From assembly GCF_000247815.1 (NCBI RefSeq), contig NC_021700.1, positions 23,143,208 to 23,207,207 of the forward strand: a DNA stretch of 64,000 nt, in the 5' to 3' direction. Of this stretch, positions 14,207-26,508 are shown piece after piece. Numbering within the stretch: position 1 is the stretch's first letter; each line of letters starts with the position of its first letter. The DNA comes from Ficedula albicollis. Lineage: Eukaryota; Chordata; Aves; Passeriformes; Muscicapidae. The position numbers and the translations under genes are program-made. The notes under the pieces were generated by a model. That model ran no database searches, was not told the DNA's origin, and was given only the letters and a program-made list of their open reading frames with translations.

Positions 14207-16899
14207 GCTTTAATCACCAAATAGATGTATTTTGTATATATGTCTGTATGTCGCATTTGAAATGATCTGTTTCTGGAAATGGTTCTGTATGGTTCTATTC
14301 AAGTAAACATGAAGGATCACTTAAGATCTGATTTAAAAGTTAGCTTTATTAAGCTTGAACTTAATTACTGCCCTGATGCCACTGCCCAGGAAAAAGAACT
14401 TGGGTGTGTGCTTTGCTGTAATTGTCCTGCTTTGATTATACTGGTGTTCTCTGAGCCACTTCACCCTACATCTGTCACATTGTCTGCTACAGCTTCACAT
14501 TGTCTCATATATGTTCACTTACCTGACTCATCCTTTATGTTCAGAGTGTTTCTCTCCAGGGCTCGTATCTGTTTCTCTCACTCTTTGTTCTTGTGCTTTA
14601 TTTTTCCCTCTTGTACTTCGCAAGTGGATTATGTAACTTTAAAATATTTTGGTTAAAACCCTATGAAAAATGCTATACAAAGAAATTAGTATTTCAAGTT
14701 GTATCACATTTCTGATACACGCATATCAGGAGTTAATTAAGTATCAATCATTGGGAAACTCTCGTGAAGAACAATATGTTTTCACCGTAAAGATTAAGTA
14801 TTGGGTCCTTTTTATTAATTCCATTAGTAGTGTAGAGAAGTCGTATCAGTGACTCATGATGAGTGTGACTCTCACAGTAGGTCAGAATATCTTTATTAAT
14901 ATGGCTGACTCCTAAATATAGCTGTTGTGTGTGGTTTGAATATTTTATTCCAATCCTTGCACTGAATTCTGTGAGATATTGTTAGAGTGCAAACAACGAA
15001 CATAACTAGTAATGATTTATTTATTCTGTAAGAGAAAACAGCATGAGAAACTATTATATCTGATGAAAGAAGAGCCTGAAAAAACCAAAGGTAAAAACAC
15101 CAAGTGCAAAATACATTCTGCAAAGGGCCTGAATGTATCAGAGTCAATTTATCGTTGGATGAGATCAGCTGCCAGTAAAGAGAGATGGCACAGCGAGGGG
15201 AGTAGATTATGTTACATGTAATCCACCTCTTCCAATCAAGAAACATGTTTTGAGGTTGACTGATTTGAAACAGGAAACTGCACATGAGGTAGACATGAAC
15301 TCACAATGCAATAACATTGCAGAAAACATTAATACTAATTTAGGGTAAATATTCTTAAGGGTCAAATTTAAGAAGCATAATTTTCTGTGAATTAAAAGCA
15401 GTAGCTTCTGGCGTATGTCATTAAAAGTATCTGAGAAGGGCCTGAAAGGTGCTTTTCAGTGCTAGATACAGGCCAACAGTATGCTCTATTCAGGTCAGAT
15501 GTCACAATGTAAAGCCATATAAGTATACACAGATTTGTCCCAAAGTCATCTATTTCATCACTGGCTTGCCTGCTTAATTCTCTGAGGTAAGAGCAGTGGC
15601 AAGGAGATTCCTAGAGCACAAAATTTGGTGACTAGAAGAGAAGCAATGACAGGATGGGCAAATACTAAAAAACATCAGTCAGAGAGGACCTTGGATGTCA
15701 CTTCTATGTCCTATACTATAATCACTTGGCCCTCAGAGTATCTTGAGCCTGTCCAATCCCTACACTTGGTAGTACTTGTAAGTACTTGGATTGGAAGGAA
15801 GGAGTAGACCCAGTAAAGGAGAGCCTTTGCATGGTATGACTGGGTTATAACCAGCTGTCTTCTTCATTTGTGGCAGCAGTAGAGTAGCTATTCACTACTA
15901 CTATAAGCATGTACACATTTTATTTCTATAATTTCTACAAGTGCTCTATCCAGTTAGCTTCTTTTGGTGCTTTGACAACTAAATTATTCAGTGCTAAACA
16001 AACTAATTATTCTCCTGATCCTGGAAATAAGAGGTAATTCTTGCTCTTGGCTGTGCTGGCTGTTCAAGACTGGTGCCCAAAACTCTAGAGTTTTTCACTT
16101 GCCCGTTTGCAAACATGAATTAAGGAAAGCCTCCAGTCTGGCTGCGAGATAACCCTTGGCTCCACATGCAGCCACAGCTATGAGGCAATGAAGGTCTTGA
16201 TGTTCTTTCTTCTCCCCCTGCACCACTGCTGGGGGCCCAAAACTCTCCCCCGCTGCAGAGGCTGGGAGCTGAAACTGAGCACTGGCCATGTCACCGCATC
16301 CCTTCTCTGGCCAGGGATGCAGCACCCAGTCAACGCTGCCATCAAACCCCTCACAGGTGGATACCTTTCTCAGACCATGGACTTTGACACAGGGCTGCCA
16401 CTACATACCTGTTACTCTTGAATGACCCAGTGTTTTTTCTGTATAGGTCAGGTAATTTTCTATGGTTAGCTGAGATCTCTCCAGCGTAAACATTGGTGTA
16501 TTTCTTAGCCTTGAGGGAGACAGAAGAATCACACCAAAACCAGTGAGAGTGTTAGAGGGCTGAAAGAGGAGTTGCTCATGCTGCAATCATTGGCTGCTGC
16601 CAAATCTCCCTTCCTATATGAAAACTAGTTGTAGTCAAATCTCAGAGCAGGCCTGTTAAAGCTGTGTGACACAAAGCTGCAGTAAATGGAAGAGGTGTTG
16701 AAAAACTTGTTACCATACACAAATATTAACTCACTATGCACTTTTCCAGACATGGCTGTACAGGGCCTATGGTGTACAAAACACACTGTGCTGCCTTTGA
16801 AAGCGATTTTTGCAACTGAAATCACAAAATTTGGCATGAATTTATGAGGTGTGCAATGAATGGAACAAAGAACAATATGCTATTCCAGACCCAGATGCC

Positions 16900-17330
16900 T
16901 GTTTCATTTGGGATTTGATTGAAGAGTGGGCACCTGGCTTGCACAGGGCAGAGGAGTTGGCACTGTCCCTCATCAAGTGCAAGCTGGAGCTGTGAGGAAG
17001 CCCAGGGGCTGATGCCAAGGGCCTCTCCTAGTGAGTGAGAACTGAGCTGGCTCAGGGTCAGACCCCTGGGCTGTGTCCAACACACCGCTGCTTCATCTTT
17101 CCCCAGTGCATGGGAACGGCGTGTCCGCACAGCGCTGGTGGCTCTCCCATTGTCCCTGCTCCACAGGTGGGGCTGTGCAGGGAGCTGCCATGTGCAGCTT
17201 GCACCTCCTGGTTTACATCTGTTACAGTCACCTTGATGTCCACTTGGGCGCTCATGTTCCTGTCTCAATTCTCAGAGTGCAAAGCCCGCAGTGCGGGATG
17301 GGAATAAGGTGGTGCTTCTCTGTCTCTAAA
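16900..17330. other. GC-richer intronic patch of unknown origin
   Basis: This part of the last HOMER1 intron has several CpGs and many short open frames on both strands, in contrast to the AT-rich sequence around it. It has no recognisable protein similarity and no CR1 tail. It may be an old unclassified repeat or a regulatory patch. Confidence 0.4.
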
Positions 17331-17750
17331 GCAGCGTTCTGGATGGGTATCTGCAGAACCCTTGATGGAGAGCTGTGTCCTTGAGCAATTCATGTAGTCT
17401 AAATTGGGGCGTACCTGAACATGACTCTGAGATGTTTTCATTAGGCAGTACATTTCTAAGTGATAGAAGTGATAACATACATGAACGAGTGTATCTTTTG
17501 TTCACTGACTGAAATTTGTCCCTCTCCAAAAGTTTCCGTCTTTCAGATGATTATGAAAAAATGGAGGAAGTGGCAGTACATATGCAATCACAGTAACAAT
17601 TCAGGTTCTGGCTTTGACTTAATGGAAACTGTAAAGGGTTACAAATTATTTTAAAAAGCACTTGACAAAAATAGCACGAGTACCAACGGGACGTTAGACT
17701 ACTTTCTGTTTGCAGACAACACATTAACATGTTATGTATTTTCTCTGAAG

Positions 17751-17939
17751 GAAGTAGAAATTCGAAACAAAGACCTGGAAGGACAGCTGTCTGATCTAGA
17801 GCAACGTCTGGAGAAAAGTCAGAATGAGCAAGAAGCTTTTCGCAATAACTTGAAGACACTTTTAGAAATCCTTGATGGAAAAATATTTGAACTAACAGAA
17901 TTACGAGATAACTTGGCCAAGCTAATAGAATGCAGTTAA
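17751..17939 (+). CDS. HOMER1: HOMER1, terminal coding exon
   Basis: The exon encodes the last 62 residues, EVEIRNKDLEGQLSDLEQRL through to LAKLIECS, and a TAA stop at 17937-17939. With the two preceding exons it gives the complete C-terminal 126 residues of long HOMER1, all in phase 0. The segment holds the second leucine-zipper region that drives tetramerisation; leucines recur at heptad spacing (LSDLEQRL, LKTLLEIL, LTELRDNLAKL). The final residues ECS match my memory of vertebrate HOMER1. No anomaly is seen. Confidence 0.97.
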   Translation, partial: EVEIRNKDLEGQLSDLEQRLEKSQNEQEAFRNNLKTLLEILDGKIFELTELRDNLAKLIECS

Positions 17940-20097
17940 AGAAAATGGGATTTCAGTGCCAATCAGCTTAAAGATGCAGTACTGTCTCTCTTCATAGGAC
18001 TGTGTTGGGCTCTGCATCAAAGTTGCACAAAATTAGAAAATACTCCTCTGAGAGGGATTATTTTAAATTTGACTTGTAATTCAATGAAAAAATTTGGAAC
18101 TCAGCTTGTAGCCAGTTGAAGAAAAACAAACAAACAAAAAAACTTGAATTACAAATTACCTCCTTTCACATTATTGGCCACAGATAACTTGAAAGATAGT
18201 AACGATAATTGAATGCAATCCTTTTCTAATTATCAGTGATAGAAGAATTAGCAGTGTCCCAGGACACCCCCCATTTTGTGACAGATACAATATAGGTTAT
18301 TGGCTGTTTTATTTAAGATTTTAAATGCTGTGTTTTGTGCAAGAACTTAGTGATGACAGCCCTGTATTTTGTTGTTCTTAATAATTTCTCAGGATATGTT
18401 GCACTGTGAAGAATCAGTGCCAAAACAAATTTATTCTTGCCAGGAATGAGAGAGAGTTGCATCTTTAATTGAAACAAATCTACTATAACTGCTTGTATAA
18501 ACTTATTCCTTTTTGGTTTTTTGGGGTTGGTTGACTGGTTGGTTTTTGGATTTTTTTAATAGGTATACATATATGCTGGAAGATACCGTATTTCTTTATG
18601 GAGCTTACTTTGGTGTTCTACAATATTGTCCAATATAAGGTTTAGTTCTTCATATTAATTCCTTGCAATTACAGTGAGATAGTATCTTCCACTTAACTAA
18701 ATTTTGAAGCCAACCAGTGATAGAAGGTGAGTTCCACCAGAAAAAAAAAGAGCCCAAACCCCCCCAAGAATTTTAAATGTAAACTTAAAATTTTAGATTT
18801 GACCTGCACAGATAACAATGAATGGCCAGTTTTTTGTTTTCTGGCCTTGATACTTATATTGAATGTTCAATTTGCTGTTAACCTGTTCTGCAGGAGACTT
18901 TTTCAGAATGTGACATGAAATAGAGGTTCTGTGGATAATGGCTTATGGGGAGCATTGTTCTGTTGCAGATTCATTAAGGGCACAGAGGTACCACAAGGCA
19001 TTGTTGGTGGTACTGAACGTGTCTAGCCAAAAAGACTGTTTCTTGAAATTTTGTTGTCATAGCAAATTGAACTGAAGACATGTTTACTCTTTTATGGGTC
19101 TTCATATCACATCTTTATCAAAACTACACCAGGCAATATTCTGAACTGTTAACTAAGTGTTTAAAAACAGGACATTGAATTGAATTATCCTCAATGAGCA
19201 GGTTTTAAAGTTGTTTTGATGTAATTTTAACAGACTTTTGGCAAACTCACATTTCTTTATATAATAGATTTATTTTAAAAAACCCAGCTCTTTGAAAGGT
19301 AAGCCAATTGTAGTGTGTCTTGCATCACAGTGCATTCTTGCCATAAATTGCTTGCAATGCTGAAGAGGGCTTTTTTAAAATGTATGAATGAGTATCAGAC
19401 CTCAGAGCTGAAAGATGCACGAACCTTTGTTTGCTCCCCAAATTAATTTGAATGTTAAACATGAAATCTAGCTGCTTATTAAATTTGTAGAACACAGTTT
19501 TCTTCACTTAGAGACTGATATTCAAAACTAGAAAAGATAAGTTTGTTTTCATGTATGTACTGTGTGTATATACCATATAATACACACGGGTTGTTATTTA
19601 TATTGGAAAGACATGCTTTATTTCTGAAATACCTTTTTCTTTTCCCTTAACTGGTGATTCATCAGGTCTCCCCTGACTAGTCAGGGAAGTGGCTTAAGTT
19701 AAATGCTAAAACTGTCATGTATTATATGGTATGTAATATACACAATGTTTACGCTTTCTCCATATTTTTTAGGGTATTTTCTCACATTTATTAAAGGGGT
19801 GGGGGGAGCTTGTTTCATTGTGCTATGGTTGAAAACTTTGTGGTGAGCTACATGTTAATCATTCAGGGGATTTTAGACAGTGGTGTGTATATCTTCATCA
19901 GGTCCATATGAGCAGATACAGCCAGTTTTTAATTTTCCTGGGGATATTTGGGCCTGATTCTCCTGTCACTTGTGCTGCTGTAAACCAGATGTGTCCTTGA
20001 TGTGATGTCACCAACATTCCGTTGGCATAACATCCGTGGAAGTGCAAGGAGAATTTGGCCTGTTAATGCTCAGTGGACATAATAAGGATGAAGAAAG

Positions 20098-20130
20098 AAT
20101 AAAAAAAAAAAAACTTAATGATGGAATAAA
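20098..20130 (+). terminator. HOMER1: Candidate HOMER1 polyadenylation signals
   Basis: Two AATAAA hexamers at 20098-20103 and 20125-20130 are followed by T-rich sequence. They are about 2.2 kb past the stop codon. A further AATAAA is at 20508-20513. Use is inferred only. Confidence 0.35.
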
Positions 20131-20827
20131 TGTAATATTATTTTTAATGATATTATTATTGACATTTTTAAAGATATGATGTCATATGTGTGGGGAAAAT
20201 AGTGGACAGAAATATTTCCACTTAAATTTTGTGAATATGTGTGGTACATGAGCATTTCTATGTATAAGTACACACACATATGTATATACAGAACATGGAA
20301 AAATTTAGATGTGCACATTTTTAATATTTTCCTATTGAAATTAAATTTAAAATTGGAAATTGATATTTGAGAATTTCTTTTTCTCATAGAATAGATAAGC
20401 TTCATTTCTTTTTTTAAAATAATACAATTACTGAGGGCTGCACCTTTGAATTCCCAAATAGTTGCCAAACATAAATATGGGATGAGGTGGACATACGTGC
20501 ACATATAAATAAAATCCTATGTCTAAGACTATTTTTAATGCTTATGTACAGTAGGCAAGTGTTTAGAAATTGTGATCTAAAGTTCATACTTAGGTGGCTA
20601 TACCTACTGTAGCCTCTTCACTTCTGTTTCAAAGTAAAGGTTTTCCCATTTGAAATGTTACTGTCCCAGAGACAAGTACTGTACATTGTATCTATCTAAT
20701 GAAACTATGGGGAATATGCAGTATAAGTGTTCAGTACTATAGCCTGAAAACATGACCATGAACTTGCACTGGAGGGGAGAGCAGTCACTTTGTGTATAAT
20801 TTGTTACAAGCAACTACAGTCTTGGGG

Positions 20828-20868
<41 letters not shown>
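20828..20868 (+). repeat. A41 homopolymer
   Basis: An uninterrupted run of 41 A lies in or just beyond the HOMER1 3' UTR. No retroposed gene body is evident upstream, so it looks like a simple mononucleotide repeat. Confidence 0.95.
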
Positions 20869-20869
<1 letters not shown>

Positions 20870-21365
20870 CCAACAAAAGAATTACCATAAGCCTCACAGA
20901 AATACAGGGGGAAAAAAGACAGAGAGAAAAAAAAATCAAACCCACTGTTTTTTTTATTTAGAAATACACTTGCTATTCTCTGAGAATGTACTACTCTTTT
21001 TTTTTCCCCTTAAATCTTTTTCAAGTATGTGCAAGTGATAGCAGCAGCTACCTTAATCTTTCAGGTGCTACTGAATTTTGCATTAGTGTGTTATGTTGTG
21101 AAATCCTGACTTTGACATAAAAGATTTTTGTAAGTATATCCCCGTCTGGATAGCTAGTTTTTGGAGTGTGTTGTTCATAATCCGTATGCCTCAATGATCC
21201 AGAAATTGCATTTTCCTATGTAGACAAAGTAAAACATGTGAATTAAACTGTCCATTATAGACTGGAAGTTCCTTCTCCTGGCCGTATACCCAGGAAAGAG
21301 GAGAACAAAATGAACTGATAATGCATAAATGTGGTTATAAGGTCTCTAAGAAAATAATTTTCAGG

Positions 21366-21388
21366 TAATAAATAAATAAATAAATAAA
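21366..21388. repeat. (TAAA)n microsatellite
   Basis: Five to six tandem TAAA units create overlapping AATAAA hexamers, which could serve as a distal HOMER1 polyadenylation signal or be only a simple repeat. Confidence 0.8.
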
Positions 21389-24300
21389 GGGCTAAACCAG
21401 TTGTTACACAAATAAGTATCATTTAACGCTATCGGTGGCGTACCCAGGATAATTCCTTTAAAGAAAAACTTAGAATTAGCAATGCCTCAATTAAATATTA
21501 ATATTTTAGGATATGTCTTTTTAGTTGTCAGTTGTGAAAGGCTTCTGATTTCTGCTCATTTTTCTTCCAGTTGGGGATTAACTTCAGGTTTGCCTTCAAC
21601 AAGAGGCTAAACCTCATTTCATTATATCATCTTATATATTCTGTACTGAAGTGGCTGCTGAACAGCATTCTGTGAACACTGCATTCAAAAGTCAAAATCA
21701 AAGCCATTTTTTGGAATTCTGCACAGAAAGAGGAATGGAAAACTGTTGCAGACCTTAATTCTCTGCAGAGCGGCAGATACCCATAAAAGCACTTAACTTG
21801 GTTAATTGCAAAAATCTTAAGGCCAAAGATGATCTAATTAGAGATTAGATCTGGATGTCAGAAGACAATTTAAAAACACCATCAAGAAACTCCATCCCAA
21901 TGCGCATAGTTCAGTCTCAGTAACTGAACATGCCAGTTAAGTGCACACCTAGACACTGGGGTTTCTTTTTCAGAAAATGGACCTGACTCTGCTAAGCAAT
22001 GTTCAAATTGTCTTGTTTACATTTTCTTAGTAATGCTGCATTTGTGCACTACCTCTGAACAGTGCTAAGCAGAGACCATATCACGGAATAACTCATATTA
22101 TTTGAAATCTCTGGTTTTGCTTAGCAGCCTTAGTTCCTCTTTTTATTCCACTTATTTCAGACAAGATGGATGAATTTTCCCTGTTTTGTTAAACATTTTG
22201 GAACAATAAGCGGAGTTTTGTGTTAGATCCCAGAGTCAGTTCAGCTTATGTTCACTCTTCTGGCCATGCCTAGCCAGAAAGCAGGTGTGAGTCTAAATGT
22301 CATAGTACCTCCAGACACTACAGACAAAAGTGGGTTTTCACACCATAAGGGATCTCATAGCTTGCCCGCCACAACCTCTCAGGGACCTGTAGTGGCCAGT
22401 TCTGCTTCTGCACTGCTGGCAGCTCATGATAGGACCAAAGAAACACAGTATACCTACTTTCCCCCTCATTGCTGGATCTTGCAGAAGCAGAGCTCAGATG
22501 GAACAATATATCTGGCAATTCTTAGTATTTTCAGATAAAGGCATTGGAAAGAAAGTAATTATCAAAGGTGTTTTAAATTCGGGGTGGGTGGGGGCAACAG
22601 AGATTTCAAAAATATTCCCTAGTGTGGAACCCTTGTGTAGCTGTAAAATAGGCGAGAATTATTTGCATAGGGAATGACAAACCACCTGAAAGGATCTCAC
22701 TTTCCCTTCGGTGCTCACATCATGCTGAAATTGAGCATACCTGGCTTGCCCCAAAACTCTACTCTTGATTGCTAGAGGCTTCCCAAGGTCAGCGCTGGGG
22801 GTGTGTTTCATGAACACAGCTGAAGTCCTGACAGTCTGCAAACCCCACGTCCTTTCAGTCTTTTACCTTCACAACTGTAGAGATTTAGTACCAGTATTAG
22901 CCATCCGTGCTCCGTTTTCTGCTGCCATCTGTTGCTATCACCTGTCATGTTTGCATAATGAAATTCTGAGTTGGGTTTGGGTTTTTTTCTTTCTTTTAAC
23001 TTGGAAGTAATTTCCAACCTTGTTCCCTGCTTTGGAGATTCTCATCTGCTCTCATCCAAGCCTAATCTCCCTGCATGGATCCAGCAGTGTGTCAGCTGCT
23101 TTTCCTACTATTAGATTGAGAATAGCAACATAGACATCTTTTTGGAAGAGAACTTGCATTTCTGTGACTGTGGTAATTCTTGAAGAAGAAGTAGATCAAG
23201 AAGGAGGGCAGAACTAAGGACCTTCAAAAACAATACCATGCATCCAGGTGCTAAGGCAGAGGAAGAGCTACACTGAAAAGGTATGTGTAAATATAATCTG
23301 TGTATATGGATTTCCTCCTGTTGAATTAAATATGGTCATGCAAATACTTGCAGAGAGGGAACAAGACTTTTGAAATTCTCTGAGTCTAGCTTTTATTTTG
23401 TTAAATGATCAGTGGAATTGTCTCTAAACAAAACAAAAGAAATGTGAAGCAAAGTTACCTTGTACTTACCCACAGGAGAAAGATCATAGCCCTTACATAT
23501 GAATGGAAATTTAAACATTAAATCTACTTTCTCCACATCTGAATATATGATTATTTTTATAATTCCAGCAGTTTTGTTTCTCAGGAATCCACACAGTGGG
23601 AATGAGAAATCTTATCAGTGTAAAGGTACAGCTCTCTGACTTCCACTTAGTGAGAGGAGCCAGGGTAGAAGTATGTAGCCGAGTGCCTCAAGCAGTATTT
23701 CATGTGAGCATCCTGCATCTAGTCCCTGCTGCACAGCCTCACTGCTATACCCTGCCAGCTGCACTTGCTGTCTGTCCCAGAAGCAACCCAGGAGGACTTG
23801 CTGTCCTTTGTTCAGAAGCTGCTGCTTCAAAACTGTGGCTCTGTCATTACCATTCTGGAGCCCTTTTGCTCCAGAGCATTTCGCACATTCAGAGTTTTGC
23901 TTGCAGGGGGAGAAAAGGGGAAATTGCATTCTGTGTGTCTTAAAGAAGCAGAGCAATTCATTGATTCGACATAAGCTGCTTTTTCCCACCTCTTTGAAAA
24001 GAAATTATGAAAGCTTTATTTGAGGTGGTTATTGTTACCATGTGAACCTACCAGTCAAAACTTTGATTATCGTCTGTTTTTTGCATTTTTCTTTTTATTC
24101 TGTGTTCTTTTCTCTTGCATTAACATGGAACAACCAGACATGTTTACAGTCAATATAAGTCCTAAACTGCTTATGAAATGAGAAATACATTCAGTGTCAA
24201 GCTCACCCGTCAGGGACATCCGTAACCCAGAAAACCTCAAAACCCACCCACACAAAAGATACCTGTGGGTATAAGGTGCTGACTGTTGTGCATGAACATC

Positions 24301-25443
24301 TCAGCCTCACCACGGAAGCATTGGGGATCTTCTAAACAAGCATTACTGAGGATGCTACGACGAAGTACCTTGAATCAGAGCTGTCTACAAGACAGCAATG
24401 CAAGTATTTTCAGAAGACATGCGTTTTCATGCTCTTCACCAATGATGATGACTGTATTGCACAAAAGGAAAATACCTATAAGGCACATATAACTCCTCAA
24501 AGTCAAAGTGCAAAGTCAAAATGCAAAAATGTGTTAGGATTGGCAGCAAAAGTTCCCATCAAGCTAAAGGATTTCTTTCATCAGCTAGGATAGGTGACAG
24601 GTCTTCTGCAAATAAATTATAGCTACATTGGAAGGCTCCATGAGAGAACAAGTACAAAGACGAGAGCAATTGTCTGTACCTGAGTCAGGCTGGGAAATCC
24701 AGCTATGGGAATTAGTCTGGGCTAGCAGGTAGAGCAGGTGACAAACAGTGCTGTCATTTCAGAGGGGTTTAAAGGAATTTTGACACATGGGCCAAACTGC
24801 AGTGTTGAAGCTGTGACAAGGACATAGGTATCTAAAATCCAGAAGGGAATAAGGCCTCACAGAGTACTCCATGGGTCAACTCTGTGACTGAGCACGCAAC
24901 TGCACTGGAACTGCTGATGTGTCCAAACATGGAATCCCCTATCTAAACCTGGCAATGAGGAGGGTTCTCTTATGGAGTAAGAACAAACAGATTCACCAGC
25001 CATTGAGGCTGGAGCTCAGCAATAGCTGCTAGGTGGCTGTGGAATTTGCCATAACATTTCAAGTCTCTCTTGTGAGGGGCTGCACCAGAAGAGGGGGCCT
25101 CTACTAGAGGCAGTTGTAAGCTGATCTCCACAGCCCCACAAGCACAGTGCTGGGTCTTACACGGTATAAATGCTGGCACGCATCTACTTGGAAAACAGTT
25201 AGTTGGTGACAGTGTCAAGAGATCAGGCCTTCATCAGTGGGAAGGTCTTGACAGATTTAAGTGAAGAAATTCTAATTTACGTATTTCAGGGTAAGTTTTG
25301 GGGTTTTTTTACTGAAATTTCACAGCTCAGTATTGCAATGACAGAAGTCATTGTTGTGTCCTCTTGGGGAAGAGCTAGGCTCCTTCCACTGGGAGAGAGC
25401 AGAAGCTAAAGTTTGCATTCAATCACTTAGCCAAGCTGATACT

Positions 25444-25479
25444 ACTGACAGTAGTACTTGACAGTAGTACTGACAGTAC
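25444..25479. repeat. Short tandem/palindromic repeat, 12-13 base unit x3
   Basis: The core ACTGACAGTAGT recurs three times with one 1-base insertion, and creates several AGTACT palindromes. It has no evident function. Confidence 0.6.
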
Positions 25480-26446
25480 CAAGCGCTTCCTTATTCAGAA
25501 GCATCCCTGCAACCTTGAGCATCCACCAAGGACTGCAGCAAATTCATTCATCTGGGCCTCAAAAGGCACGGATTCTGTAGTTATCTCAGGCAGCTAATGG
25601 CTGAGCAGAACCCAGGTTTGCTGACAGTGCAGTCTTAACAAGTGCTATCCTGGGACACAAAGTTTCTGTTCAAAGTTTCTTACTGCAAATAGAGATTAAA
25701 GCTGAATACTTAAAGGGTTGGGTTTTCTGCAAAATGGGATGTAGGAATAACTTGTAAATGTAATGAACTGTTTTTGAGTATTTAAATATAATATTTGTCA
25801 TTTTGTACACAAATTAACAAAGCATGCCCTGGTAGGCAATGTGTGGCTCATGTTTTCCCTGAATACATAGCCCAGGTAGATACTTTTCATTTTTGTTTTC
25901 ATTTTTAAAGAGTGGCAAACCCAATCTCCTAATGAGAGATTTGCTTTAACTAATGCAACCTTTGACTGTGGACAATTTTCTGCACTCCTCTGATCTTTTC
26001 CCAGAATGGCATAATGAGAGCAGGCACCCTCCAAGTATCACTCGGGTTTTTTTAGCCCTGTCTGCTGGCCAAGCACTGATGGAATGGTGCATGAATGGCC
26101 AGACCTCACAAAAGCCAACAGCCTGACTCACTGACCTCAGCTTGAGGTAGAGCCGAGTGACAGAACAAGGTATGGGTGTATCAGCGGACACATAAAACAC
26201 TGTTGCAAAGTGGGGGAAATAAACTTGTCCTACAGTGGTGCTAGGCAGGAGGAGAAGTAGAACCTTATGTTGCAGCTTATTTCGTTATTAAGAGAAGCCT
26301 TTTCAGCAGCAGAAATCTTTAGGAAGCCATTACAGGAATGACAAAACTATATGTATGCCATCAACAGAAGTACAGGATATGTGATTTTTTCTTTTTTAAT
26401 ACTGCAAATACTATTTCATAATGCCATATCAAGACTTTTGGGTTGT

Positions 26447-26508
26447 GGGGTTTTTTTTTGGGTTTTTGTTTTGTTTTGTTTTGTGTTTAGTTTTTTTTGG
26501 TTTTTTAA
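26447..26508. repeat. T/G low-complexity stretch with (GTTTT)n
   Basis: T runs alternate with short G runs, including tandem GTTTT units. It is simple sequence without other features. Confidence 0.8.

Larger units (their letters stand above)
12173..17750 (+). other. HOMER1: HOMER1 last intron
   Basis: This GT-AG intron ends in a TTTTCTCTGAAG acceptor. It contains one CR1 copy (13504-14206). Two patches, about 16090-16420 and 16900-17330, are visibly more GC-rich than their surroundings but match nothing I recognise. I see no coding exon in the rest. Confidence 0.85.
17940..21390 (+). other. HOMER1: HOMER1 3' UTR (end uncertain)
   Basis: AT-rich non-coding sequence directly follows the HOMER1 stop. 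It has no CR1 insertion and several canonical AATAAA hexamers (20098, 20125, 20508 and a cluster from 21367). Two TGTATATA motifs (19565-19572 and 20281-20288) match the Pumilio consensus TGTANATA. A 41-base A run lies at 20828-20868. Which hexamer is used, and so where the transcript ends, cannot be decided from sequence alone. Confidence 0.55.
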
